64,000 nt of DNA. Origin: Roseibacterium elongatum DSM 19469 (GTDB taxonomy: Bacteria; Pseudomonadota; Alphaproteobacteria; Rhodobacterales; Rhodobacteraceae). Both the position numbers and the translations under genes were made by a program. Shown in pieces: positions 56,297 to 64,000 of this stretch. Numbering within the stretch: position 1 is the first letter of the stretch; every line of letters starts with the position of its first letter. The DNA is taken from positions 973,001 through 1,037,000 of the forward strand of contig NZ_CP004372.1 in assembly GCF_000590925.1 (NCBI RefSeq), given 5' to 3'. The notes under the pieces were generated by a model. That model was not told the origin of the DNA, did no database searches, and saw nothing but the letters and a program-made list of their open reading frames with translations.

Positions 56297-57090
56297 GCCG
56301 GTTTCAACGCGACACCGGGGGCATAGGCGATGAAGAACACGTTCGCGAACCCGTCCTTGCCATAGGTAAAGGGCGCGTGATCGTCGAACCGAACCATGGC
56401 GCCGCCGGCCCCCCGCAGCACCGCGTCGCCCGCGGCCGTATCCCACTCCATCGTACGGCCAAGGCGCGGGTAAAGATCGGCCTCGCCGGTGGCGACAAGA
56501 CAGAATTTCAGGGACGAGCCCGCGCTTTTCATGTCGGCGCAGGCGTATTTGCCGATATAGGCATCGGTCGCGGCATCGCGGTGCGATTTCGACGCGACCA
56601 CGCGCAATGCGGTGTTGTCGGGCTGGGATACGGCGATCTTTTTCACCTCGCCAACGGTGTCCAGCTCGAACGGGCCCGACTCTTCGACACTTTGACCGCT
56701 CGCGTCGGTGTAGAACAGACGCCCCTTGGCCGGCGCGTAGACAACGCCAAAGGTTGGCACACCATTTTCCACCAACGCGATATTCACGGTAAAATCGCCG
56801 CGTCGCTGGATGAACTCCTTGGTGCCGTCCAGCGGGTCGACGATCAGAAAGCGCTCGGCGCTTTGCTCGTGGCTGTCGGCCTGTTCCTCGGTGACCAGGG
56901 CGATATCGGGAAACGCGCGGCGCAGCCGGTCCGAAATGATCGCGTCTGCAGCCTCGTCGGCGGCGGTGACCGGGCTGTCATCCGATTTCGAGCGAATTTC
57001 GAAATCATCCGCCTCGTAGATTTCCATGATCGTCCGGCCGCCTTCCAGGGCGGCGCTGCGCAGAACCTGCATCAAATGGGCATGATCCAA
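56293..57090 (-). CDS. cysQ: 3'(2'),5'-bisphosphate nucleotidase
   Basis: This 265-residue inositol monophosphatase-family enzyme has metal-site motifs TEEQ near residue 67, DPLDGTKEF near 85 and EWDTAAGDAVLRGAGG near 217. It hydrolyses PAP, the inhibitory product left by PAPS-dependent sulfotransferases. The best start is TTG 57090, eight bases after AAGGGA; ATG 57072 is an alternative. It is the first gene of the minus-strand operon whose last gene is a sulfotransferase. Confidence 0.9.
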   Translation of the reverse strand: MDHAHLMQVLRSAALEGGRTIMEIYEADDFEIRSKSDDSPVTAADEAADAIISDRLRRAFPDIALVTEEQADSHEQSAERFLIVDPLDGTKEFIQRRGDFTVNIALVENGVPTFGVVYAPAKGRLFYTDASGQSVEESGPFELDTVGEVKKIAVSQPDNTALRVVASKSHRDAATDAYIGKYACADMKSAGSSLKFCLVATGEADLYPRLGRTMEWDTAAGDAVLRGAGGAMVRFDDHAPFTYGKDGFANVFFIAYAPGVALKPA

Positions 57091-57243
57091 AGGTCTGTTC
57101 CCTTGCGTTAGATTGATAATGCGTTTGCCTCTGGTTATCGTCGCGTTAAACGACATCAGCAAGTGATGCGGTCGCGCAGAGCCTTATAATCGACATATTG
57201 AGACGTCACACAGTTGGCTCTGGCTGGGTACAGGACGGGCGGC

Positions 57244-58065
57244 ATGTTTCAAACCGCGAAACCGACATCGACACGGGCGCTGGTCTTCAACTTCCTCGAA
57301 GTCACGTACCATGCCTCGGTGCGCAAGGTGCGCCAGACCCATGGCAATGCGCTTCTGGCCATCGGGTTGAGCCTGCTGCAGAGCCTGATGTTCATCGCCG
57401 CGTTCTATTTCATGTTCAACCTGATGGGCACGCGCACCGCCGCGATCCGGGGCAACTTCACCCTGTATCTGCTGACGGGGATCTTTCTGTACCTGACACA
57501 CATCCAGGCCGTAAGCCAGATCCTCAAGGCCGAGGGGCCAACCTCGTCCATGATGCAGCATGCGCCGATGAACACGCTTGTGGCCATTCTGTCTGCGGCG
57601 CTGTCGACGCTGTACGTCAAGATGATCAGCCTCCTGGTCATCCTGTTCGTGATCCACGTCCTGATGGAACCCGTCGAGATCCACAATTGGTCCGGCGCGT
57701 TGATGATGTATCTGTTGGCCTGGGGGTCGGGCTGCGCCGTGGGGCTTGTTTTCCTGGCGCTGAAACCGTGGGCGCCGGATTTCGTGAACATCGCGCAGAT
57801 GGTCTATATCCGCGCCAACATGATCGCGTCAGGCAAGATGTTCGTGGCCAACATGTTGCCGGGTTTCATGATCAACATGTTCGATTGGAACCCGCTGTTC
57901 CACATCATCGACCAGGCGCGCGGGTACACCTTTGTGAACTACTTCCCACACAACACCAACTGGCAGTATGCGTTCTACGTGACGATCGGATTGATCTTTC
58001 TGGGAATGCTGGGTGATTTCTACACCCGCAAGCACGCCTCGGCCAGCTGGGACGCCAAGCGCTAA
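57244..58065 (+). CDS. ABC-2 type polysaccharide export permease (KpsM/Wzm-like)
   Basis: This 273-residue membrane protein has six transmembrane helices and the KpsM/Wzm arrangement, with RKVRQTHGNALLAIG before the first helix and a C-terminal [14 protein letters not shown] tail. It is the channel part of a capsule or O-antigen exporter; its ATPase (KpsT/Wzt) and the Wza/KpsE partners are not in this window. ATG 57244 follows GGACGGG. A perfect TATAAT stands at 57185-57190, with a weak -35. It faces away from the cysQ operon and shares its stop with alkB (4-base overlap). Confidence 0.85.
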   Translation: MFQTAKPTSTRALVFNFLEVTYHASVRKVRQTHGNALLAIGLSLLQSLMFIAAFYFMFNLMGTRTAAIRGNFTLYLLTGIFLYLTHIQAVSQILKAEGPTSSMMQHAPMNTLVAILSAALSTLYVKMISLLVILFVIHVLMEPVEIHNWSGALMMYLLAWGSGCAVGLVFLALKPWAPDFVNIAQMVYIRANMIASGKMFVANMLPGFMINMFDWNPLFHIIDQARGYTFVNYFPHNTNWQYAFYVTIGLIFLGMLGDFYTRKHASASWDAKR

Positions 58066-58664
58066 TCGACGACCCGCATGGTCAGGTTGATCCGGCCCCT
58101 CTTGGGCAAAAGTGTCGAACTGCCGGCCTTGACGCGATCGATCCCGTGAAAGGCCAGGCGCGCCTCTCCCGACAAGATGGCCACGTCGCCGGACCGCAGC
58201 CAGACGGATTTCGTGGGCCCACCCCGCACGACGCCGCCGACGCGAAACAGCGCCTCGTCCCCCAGGGAAATCGACACCACCGGCATGTCGAAATCCGCCT
58301 CGTCGCGGTCCTGATGCATCCCCATGCGTGCGGTATCCGAGTAGAAATTGACCAGGCAACACTGAGGTGCCCGGCCCACGCCGGATACTTGATGCCAGAC
58401 GCGCAGCGCACGTTCCGGGATCGGCGGCCAGGGCATCCCCTGCGGATGCCGTGCTTCATAGCGATAGCCTCGGCGGTCCGACACCCAACCGTAATCACCA
58501 GCCGAAGTCAGGCGCACCGACATGGACTTGCCTCTGGCCGTGACCGGGTGAAACAACGGCGCGGCCGCGACAACGGCCCTCAGGTCCTCGACAAGGGCAC
58601 GTTGTTCGCCCTCATCCAGAAAACCGGGCAGGACCCGGACACCATTCACCGTGATCTCGGTCAT
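58062..58664 (-). CDS. alkB: AlkB-type 2-oxoglutarate/Fe(II) dioxygenase
   Basis: This 200-residue dioxygenase repairs alkylated bases (1-methyladenine, 3-methylcytosine) by oxidative demethylation. The Fe ligands are His117, Asp119 (HQDRD) and His173 (AFHGIDRV), and the 2-oxoglutarate motif is R191-x-N193-x-x-x-R197. The length and motif order match AlkB. It is a monocistronic gene between the polysaccharide exporter and dnaK. Confidence 0.92.
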   Translation of the reverse strand: MTEITVNGVRVLPGFLDEGEQRALVEDLRAVVAAAPLFHPVTARGKSMSVRLTSAGDYGWVSDRRGYRYEARHPQGMPWPPIPERALRVWHQVSGVGRAPQCCLVNFYSDTARMGMHQDRDEADFDMPVVSISLGDEALFRVGGVVRGGPTKSVWLRSGDVAILSGEARLAFHGIDRVKAGSSTLLPKRGRINLTMRVVD

Positions 58665-58698
58665 CTGCGGGTGTTGTCCTTTCCTCGTGTCGCGAACG

Positions 58699-58727
58699 CT
58701 TGCAGGGGTATGGACCCCTTCTTATAT
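58699..58727 (+). promoter_or_regulatory. RpoH (heat-shock) promoter of dnaK
   Basis: CTTG (58699-58702), 18 bases, CTTATAT (58721-58727) matches the alphaproteobacterial RpoH pattern CTTG-N17/18-CYTATNT. The spacer holds a perfect inverted repeat AGGGGT-ATGG-ACCCCT (58704-58719). A transcript would start about 110 bases before dnaK. Confidence 0.8.
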
Positions 58728-58848
58728 ACCCTCGGAAACCGGCGCGGCGTGCAACCCGTGCCGGATATATCCAAACCGTGAGTTGCGGAACGGGGGCCGC
58801 AATCGGACCCGCCCCGCCAGTTCGCTTGAAGAAAGGGACCAGACAGCC

Positions 58849-60765
58849 ATGGCCAAAGTAATTGGTATCGACCTCGGCACCACGAACTCGTGCGTTGCGA
58901 TCATGGACGGCAGCCAGCCGCGCGTGATCGAGAACGCCGAAGGTGCCCGCACCACCCCCTCGATCGTGGCCTATACGGATGACGAACGCCTCGTTGGTCA
59001 GCCGGCCAAGCGCCAGGCGGTTACCAACCCTGAAAACACGATCTTCGCCGTCAAGCGCCTGATCGGCCGCCGCCTGGGCGATGCCGAGGTTGAAAAGGAC
59101 AAGGATCTTGTGCCGTACAAGATCGTCGATGGCGGCAATGGCGATGCTTGGGTCGAGGTGAAGGGCGAGAAATACAGCCCCTCGCAGATCTCGGCGCAGA
59201 TCCTGACCAAGATGAAGGAAACCGCCGAGGCCTATCTTGGCGAGGAAGTGACGCAGGCGGTCATCACCGTTCCCGCCTATTTCAACGACGCACAGCGCCA
59301 GGCGACCAAGGATGCCGGCAAGATCGCGGGTCTCGAGGTTCTGCGGATCATCAACGAGCCGACGGCCGCCGCACTGGCCTATGGGCTCGACAAGAAAGAC
59401 ACGAAGACCATCGCCGTTTACGACCTTGGCGGCGGGACCTTCGACATCACGATCCTGGAAATCGACGATGGCCTGTTCGAGGTGAAGTCGACCAACGGGG
59501 ATACGTTCCTCGGTGGTGAAGACTTCGACATGCGGATCGTCAACTACCTGGCCGACGAGTTCAAGAAAGAGCATTCCGTTGATCTCAAGCAGGACAAGAT
59601 GGCCCTGCAGCGCCTCAAGGAAGCTGCCGAAAAGGCCAAGATCGAGCTGTCCAGCGCCAGCCAGACCGAAATCAACCAGCCCTTCATCTCGATGGGCGCC
59701 AATGGTCAGCCGCTGCACATGGTGATGAAGCTGACCCGCGCCAAGCTGGAAAGCCTGGTGAACGACCTGATCAAGCAGTCGATCAAACCGTGCCAGGCCG
59801 CCCTGAAAGATGCGGGCCTGTCCAAGGGCGACATCGACGAAGTTGTGCTGGTCGGCGGCATGACCCGCATGCCCAAGGTGATCGAGGAGGTGACCAACTT
59901 CTTCGGCAAGGAACCGCACAAGGGTGTGAACCCCGACGAGGTCGTCGCCATGGGCGCCGCCATTCAGGCCGGCGTGCTGCAGGGTGATGTCAAGGACGTG
60001 GTTCTGCTGGACGTGACGCCGTTGTCGCTGGGGATCGAGACGCTGGGTGGTGTCTTTACCCGACTGATCGATCGCAACACGACGATCCCGACCAAGAAGG
60101 CGCAGATCTTCTCGACCGCTGAAGACAATCAGAACGCCGTGACCATCCGGGTCTTCCAGGGCGAGCGCGAAATGGCCGCAGACAACAAGATGTTGGGTCA
60201 ATTCAACCTTGAAAGCATCCCGCCCGCCCCGCGTGGCGTGCCGCAGATCGAGGTGACCTTCGACATCGACGCCAACGGCATCGTGTCGGTCGGGGCCAAG
60301 GACAAAGGTACCGGCAAGGAACAGAAGATCACGATCCAGGCGTCGGGCGGTCTGTCGGACGATGATATCGACCGCATGGTGCGCGAGGCCGAGGAAAACG
60401 CCGAGGCCGACAAGGAGCGCAAGGAACTGGTCGAGACGACGAACCAGGCCGAAAGCCTGATCCATTCGACCGAAAAGTCGCTGGAAGAGCATGGCGACAA
60501 GGTCGATCCGACCACGGTCGAGGCGATCGAACTGGCCATCAAGAACCTCAAGGAGCAGCTCGAAAGCGGCGAAGCCAGCAAGATCAAGGGCGGCATCCAG
60601 AACGTCACCGAAGCTTCGATGAAGCTGGGCGAGGCGATCTACAAGGCGCAGATGGAGGAATCCGAGGCCAAAGAAGCCGAGGATGACGACGCCGCACGCC
60701 CCGTGGACGACGATATCGTCGATGCCGATTTCGAGGATCTCGACGACGACAAGAAGCGGTCGTGA
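58849..60765 (+). CDS. dnaK: Chaperone protein DnaK (Hsp70)
   Basis: This 638-residue Hsp70 begins [15 protein letters not shown] and ends [14 protein letters not shown]. The ATPase domain (1-385) contains the phosphate loops DLGTTNS and DLGGGTFD and the [10 protein letters not shown] motif. The substrate-binding domain follows, with a C-terminal lid. ATG 58849 lies after AAGGGA; the frame is open upstream into the promoter but is not coding there. dnaJ is downstream with an 80-base gap and a hairpin, and a heat-shock promoter is upstream. Confidence 0.98.
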   Translation: MAKVIGIDLGTTNSCVAIMDGSQPRVIENAEGARTTPSIVAYTDDERLVGQPAKRQAVTNPENTIFAVKRLIGRRLGDAEVEKDKDLVPYKIVDGGNGDAWVEVKGEKYSPSQISAQILTKMKETAEAYLGEEVTQAVITVPAYFNDAQRQATKDAGKIAGLEVLRIINEPTAAALAYGLDKKDTKTIAVYDLGGGTFDITILEIDDGLFEVKSTNGDTFLGGEDFDMRIVNYLADEFKKEHSVDLKQDKMALQRLKEAAEKAKIELSSASQTEINQPFISMGANGQPLHMVMKLTRAKLESLVNDLIKQSIKPCQAALKDAGLSKGDIDEVVLVGGMTRMPKVIEEVTNFFGKEPHKGVNPDEVVAMGAAIQAGVLQGDVKDVVLLDVTPLSLGIETLGGVFTRLIDRNTTIPTKKAQIFSTAEDNQNAVTIRVFQGEREMAADNKMLGQFNLESIPPAPRGVPQIEVTFDIDANGIVSVGAKDKGTGKEQKITIQASGGLSDDDIDRMVREAEENAEADKERKELVETTNQAESLIHSTEKSLEEHGDKVDPTTVEAIELAIKNLKEQLESGEASKIKGGIQNVTEASMKLGEAIYKAQMEESEAKEAEDDDAARPVDDDIVDADFEDLDDDKKRS

Positions 60766-60787
60766 TCGCGTGATGTGACCTTTGCCG

Positions 60788-60817
60788 GGGCCGGTGCGGA
60801 AAAGACCGTACCGGCCC
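60788..60817 (+). other. RNA hairpin between dnaK and dnaJ
   Basis: Arms GGGCCGGT (60788-60795) and ACCGGCCC (60810-60817) form a stable stem in the 80-base intercistronic gap, with extra pairing (GCGG/CCGT) inside the loop. There is no U tract, so it is not a classic terminator. A processing or stability element that lowers dnaJ relative to dnaK is plausible. Confidence 0.6.
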
Positions 60818-60845
60818 ACGCATTTCCGGAGGAAACGGAAAACCC

Positions 60846-62012
60846 ATGTCAAAACGCGACTATTACGAGGTATTGGGCGTTGCGCGGGGCGCATCGGCCG
60901 ATGAGATCAAGAAGGGCTATCGCAAGAAGGCGAAAGAGCTTCACCCCGACCGCAACTCGGACAACCCCGATGCCGAGGCACAGTTCAAGGAAGTGAACGA
61001 GGCCTATGACGTTCTGAAGGATGCGGAAAAGAAAGCCGCCTATGATCGGTTCGGTCATGCGGCCTTTGACGGCGGCATGGCGGGCGGGCCGCGCGCAGGC
61101 GGCTATGGTGGCGGGCCCGGCCAAGGGGATTTCGCCAGTGCCTTTTCCGATGTCTTCGAGGATCTGTTCGGCGATTTCATGGGCGGTCAACGCGGCGCCG
61201 GCGGCGCCCGCCAAAGCCGCGCGACCCGTGGCTCGGACTTGCGCTATAACCTGCGGATCAATCTCGAAGATGCGTATTCGGGCCTGCAAAAGCAGATAAC
61301 CGTGCCCAGTTCGGTGGCCTGCTCTGCCTGCAACGGCACAGGGTCCGAGGGCGGGTCGGAACCTGTCACCTGTCCCACCTGTTCCGGGATGGGCAAGGTG
61401 CGCGCGCAGCAGGGCTTTTTCACGGTTGAACGCACCTGTCCGACCTGTTCCGGCGTGGGGCAGATCGTCAAGAACCCCTGCAGTTCCTGCGGCGGTGCCG
61501 GTCGCGTGCAAAAGGATCGCGCGCTGAACGTGAACATCCCGGCCGGTGTCGAAACCGGCACGCGCATCCGCCTGTCAGGCGAGGGCGAGGCCGGGTTGCG
61601 CGGCGGACCTGCCGGCGATCTCTACATCTTCATCGAGGTTGCGGATCATTCGCTTTTCCAGCGCGACAGTATGGATCTGTTCTGCCGGGTGCCCGTGTCG
61701 ATGGTGACCGCCGCCCTGGGTGGCGAGGTCGAGGTGCCCACGATCGAAGGCGGTCGGACCCGGGTCAAGGTGCCCGAAGGCAGCCAGTCCGGCCGTCAGA
61801 TGCGCCTGCGCGGCAAGGGTATGCCGGCGCTGCGGGGGCCCGGTCAGGGCGACATGTATATCGAATTGGCCGTCGAGACCCCGGTGAAACTGACCAGCGA
61901 TCAAAAGGACCTGCTGCGCCAGTTCGAGGACAGTTTTTCCAAGTCGAACAACCCCAACGCCTCGGGCTTTTTCGACAAGGTCAAGAAATTCTGGGACGAT
62001 CTCGCCAGCTGA
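60846..62012 (+). CDS. dnaJ: Chaperone protein DnaJ (Hsp40)
   Basis: This 388-residue class I DnaJ has a J domain (1-70) with His33-Pro34-Asp35, a Gly/Phe-rich linker, four CxxCxGxG zinc repeats between about 157 and 215 ([32 protein letters not shown]) and two C-terminal beta domains. It delivers clients to DnaK and stimulates its ATPase. ATG 60846 has GGAGGAAAC upstream. It is followed by a strong terminator. Confidence 0.98.
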   Translation: MSKRDYYEVLGVARGASADEIKKGYRKKAKELHPDRNSDNPDAEAQFKEVNEAYDVLKDAEKKAAYDRFGHAAFDGGMAGGPRAGGYGGGPGQGDFASAFSDVFEDLFGDFMGGQRGAGGARQSRATRGSDLRYNLRINLEDAYSGLQKQITVPSSVACSACNGTGSEGGSEPVTCPTCSGMGKVRAQQGFFTVERTCPTCSGVGQIVKNPCSSCGGAGRVQKDRALNVNIPAGVETGTRIRLSGEGEAGLRGGPAGDLYIFIEVADHSLFQRDSMDLFCRVPVSMVTAALGGEVEVPTIEGGRTRVKVPEGSQSGRQMRLRGKGMPALRGPGQGDMYIELAVETPVKLTSDQKDLLRQFEDSFSKSNNPNASGFFDKVKKFWDDLAS

Positions 62013-62029
62013 AGCTTTCCGGCAGGATG

Positions 62030-62059
62030 AAAAGGGCCCCCTAACGGGGCCCTTTTTTT
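62030..62059 (+). terminator. Intrinsic terminator of dnaKJ (bidirectional)
   Basis: The stem AAAGGGCCCC/GGGGCCCTTT with a five-base loop runs into seven T on the plus strand, 18 bases after the dnaJ stop. On the minus strand the stem is followed by TTTTCATC, so it may also end maeB. Confidence 0.92.
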
Positions 62060-62061
62060 GG

Positions 62062-64000
62062 TCACGAGTTACGCCCGATTTCACAAGCGGCCATCACCGC
62101 CATGTTCAGGATGTCATTCGCCGTCGAAACGGTCGAAGCAATCTGAACCGGGTGCTGCAACCCCGTCAGGATCGGCCCGATCACGGTCGCCCCTGCCATT
62201 TCCTGCATGAGTTTGACGCTGATGCTGGCGGAGTGGCGCGCCGGAACGACCAGAACATTGGCCGGGCCGGACAGACGGCAGAACGGATATTGCGCCATCA
62301 CGGCCGGATTCAGCGCCACATCCACGGTCATTTCGCCATCATATTCGAAATCGACCCCGCGCTCGTCCAGAACGGCCGGGGCGCGGTGCATCTTGTCGGC
62401 CCGTTCGCTGACCGGATACCCGAATGTCGAAAAACTGACGAACGCAACACGCGGGTCCAGCCCCAGCTCACGGGCCACATGGGCACCACGCTCGGCGATA
62501 AGGGCCAAGTCATTGTCGTCGGGCCACTCGTTCACCAGCGTGTCCCCGACGAGAACGATCTTACCCTTGTGCAACAGGGCCGTGATCCCGACGGCGCCGT
62601 CGGAGGCGCTGGCATCGAACACCTTGCCGATCAGTTCCAGCACATGTGCCGATTTGCGCGTGGCGCCGGTCACCAAGGCGTCGCCATGGCCGTGTGCCAG
62701 CATCAGGGAGGCAAAGACATGTCGATCCCGCGCGGCGAGTTTATGGATGTCGTGCCGATCGAACCCTTTTCGCTGCAACCGTTGGTACAGAAAGGATTTG
62801 TAGCTTTCGAGATGCTGCGTATTGGCGGCATTCACGACCTCGAGCTCACGCACCGCATCCGCAAGGCCGGCGGTCTCGAGCTTTTCCTTGACGTCGGCTT
62901 CGCGCCCCACGACCAGCGCCTTGCCCAAGCCGTTTCGCTGATAGGCGACGGCGGCACGCAACACGCGCACCTCGTCCCCTTCAGCAAAGATCATGCGGGC
63001 CTGCGCGTTCCGGGCACGGGCATAAATGCCCTGCAGGATCGAACTGGTCGGATCCATGCGGGCGCGCAACTTGTCGGCATACCCATCGAGATCGACGATC
63101 GGACGCCGCGACACGCCTGTATCCATCCCGGCGCGGGCCACGGCCGGCGGAACGGTGTAGATCAGGCGCGGATCGAACGGCGTGGGGATAATGTAGTCGC
63201 GTCCAAAGCTGAGCTTGCGGCCATAGGCGATTGCGACCTCGTCGGGTACATCCTCGCGCGCCAGGGCGGCAAGGGCCTCGGCGCAGGCGATCTTCATCTC
63301 GTCATTGATGGCGCGTGCATGAATATCGAGCGCCCCCCGAAACAGATACGGAAAGCCCAGAACGTTGTTCACCTGGTTGGGGTAGTCCGACCGACCAGTG
63401 GCCACGATGGCATCGATACGAACCTGATGAGCCTCTTCCGGGGTGATCTCGGGGTCGGGGTTGGCCATGGCGAAGATGACCGGGTTGTCGGCCATGGATT
63501 TCACCATGTCCTGGGTCACCGCACCCTTCACCGACACCCCCAGGAACACATCGGCCCCCTCCATCGCCTCTTGCAACGTGCGCAGGTCGGTGGCGACGGC
63601 ATGCGCCGATTTCCACTGGTTCATGCCGGCCGTGCGGCCCTGATAGATCACGCCCTTCGTATCACAGACGATGCAATTCTCGTGCCGTGCGCCCATCGCC
63701 TTGAGCAACTCGATACAGGCGATCCCGGCGGCCCCGGCCCCGTTCAGGACGATCCGGCAATCCTCGATCTTCTTGCCGGAGATATGCAAAGCGTTGATCA
63801 GCCCGGCGGCACAGATCACGGCCGTACCGTGCTGATCGTCGTGGAAGACGGGAATATCCATCTTCTCCTTCAAGGTCTGCTCTATGATGAAGCACTCGGG
63901 CGCCTTGATATCCTCGAGGTTGATCCCGCCGAAACTGGGGCCCATCAACTCGACCGCCTTGATGAATGCGTCCGGGTCCTCGGTATCCAGTTCGATATCG
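62062..64000 (-). CDS. maeB: NADP-dependent malic enzyme with phosphotransacetylase-like domain (5' end outside window)
   Basis: The frame is open to the right edge, so the N-terminus is missing; about 645 residues are visible. The malic enzyme part includes MGPSFGGINLEDIKAPECF, HDDQHGTAV and the NADP loop LNGAGAAGIACIELL, and it catalyses malate to pyruvate plus CO2. From about base 63040 the sequence becomes a phosphotransacetylase-like domain (RARNAQARMIFAEGDE to the C-terminus), a tail that in MaeB proteins is regulatory, binding acetyl-CoA, and usually lacks PTA activity. Family length is about 750 residues, so some 100 are cut off. Confidence 0.95.
   Translation of the reverse strand, partial: DIELDTEDPDAFIKAVELMGPSFGGINLEDIKAPECFIIEQTLKEKMDIPVFHDDQHGTAVICAAGLINALHISGKKIEDCRIVLNGAGAAGIACIELLKAMGARHENCIVCDTKGVIYQGRTAGMNQWKSAHAVATDLRTLQEAMEGADVFLGVSVKGAVTQDMVKSMADNPVIFAMANPDPEITPEEAHQVRIDAIVATGRSDYPNQVNNVLGFPYLFRGALDIHARAINDEMKIACAEALAALAREDVPDEVAIAYGRKLSFGRDYIIPTPFDPRLIYTVPPAVARAGMDTGVSRRPIVDLDGYADKLRARMDPTSSILQGIYARARNAQARMIFAEGDEVRVLRAAVAYQRNGLGKALVVGREADVKEKLETAGLADAVRELEVVNAANTQHLESYKSFLYQRLQRKGFDRHDIHKLAARDRHVFASLMLAHGHGDALVTGATRKSAHVLELIGKVFDASASDGAVGITALLHKGKIVLVGDTLVNEWPDDNDLALIAERGAHVARELGLDPRVAFVSFSTFGYPVSERADKMHRAPAVLDERGVDFEYDGEMTVDVALNPAVMAQYPFCRLSGPANVLVVPARHSASISVKLMQEMAGATVIGPILTGLQHPVQIASTVSTANDILNMAVMAACEIGRNS

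Noticed and set aside
58612..60894. A 760-residue open frame on the minus strand opposite dnaK
   Set aside because: Antisense shadow. dnaK is one of the best conserved proteins and the opposite translation lacks any domain.

Overview
The window is GC-rich chromosomal DNA from an alphaproteobacterium, most likely a member of the Rhodobacteraceae (Roseobacter/Rhodobacter group). The assignment rests on gene content and order read from the sequence: serC-serA with a structured serC leader, rnd-lptC-lptA-lptB-hpf-ptsN, a CbiZ cobinamide amidohydrolase behind a cobalamin riboswitch, an NDUFA9-like protein, a dnaK promoter of the alphaproteobacterial RpoH type, and a malic enzyme with a phosphotransacetylase-like tail. 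Genes are tightly packed, often with ATGA start/stop overlaps. I see no phage, insertion sequence, CRISPR array or rRNA. One tRNA (Leu, CAG) is present.

Layout. 1-3810: the end of an alpha-2-macroglobulin gene and pbpC (periplasmic defence and peptidoglycan). 3829-9291: a thiolase, a MarR regulator, the serine genes serA and serC (minus strand), and a second MarR regulator. 9282-13734: an alpha/beta hydrolase divergent from a 5-oxoprolinase. 13735-26290: a long plus-strand unit that begins with a B12 riboswitch. It runs btuB-btuF-btuC-btuD-cbiZ-exbB-exbD-exbD-tonB and continues, with only a 9-base gap, into an ABC exporter (ATPase, FtsX-type permease), an AttH/CrtC-like secreted protein and a flavin-type oxidase. 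26296-28772: a membrane alpha/beta hydrolase and serB. 28835-36608: glutamate synthase, with gltD and gltB separated by a secreted hypothetical gene and two GFA-family genes. 36822-43835: uppP, an NDUFA9-like gene, and tamA-tamB for outer-membrane assembly.

43920-47903: tRNA-Leu, rnd, the LPS-transport genes lptC-lptA-lptB, then hpf and ptsN. 47908-58065: a surface-polysaccharide locus. Eight minus-strand genes (cysQ, kdsB, a GT2 enzyme, galU, a GT4 enzyme, two more glycosyltransferases and a PAPS-type sulfotransferase) lie opposite a capsule-type ABC permease. The pairing of a sulfotransferase with CysQ, which removes its by-product PAP, suggests a sulfated polymer. 58062-64000: alkB, dnaK-dnaJ with an RpoH promoter and a strong terminator, and a truncated maeB.

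Three genes (tonB, tamA, the sulfotransferase) each look out of frame by exactly one base, at or beside short C/G runs. Residual sequencing or assembly indels are the simplest explanation, but real inactivation or, for tonB, slippage at a C8 run cannot be excluded from sequence alone. The most interesting items are the self-contained riboswitch-led cobamide uptake and remodelling operon fused to an exporter module, the probable sulfated-capsule locus, the structured serC leader with a tandem-hairpin element between serC and serA, and the helically phased 11-base repeats after gltD.
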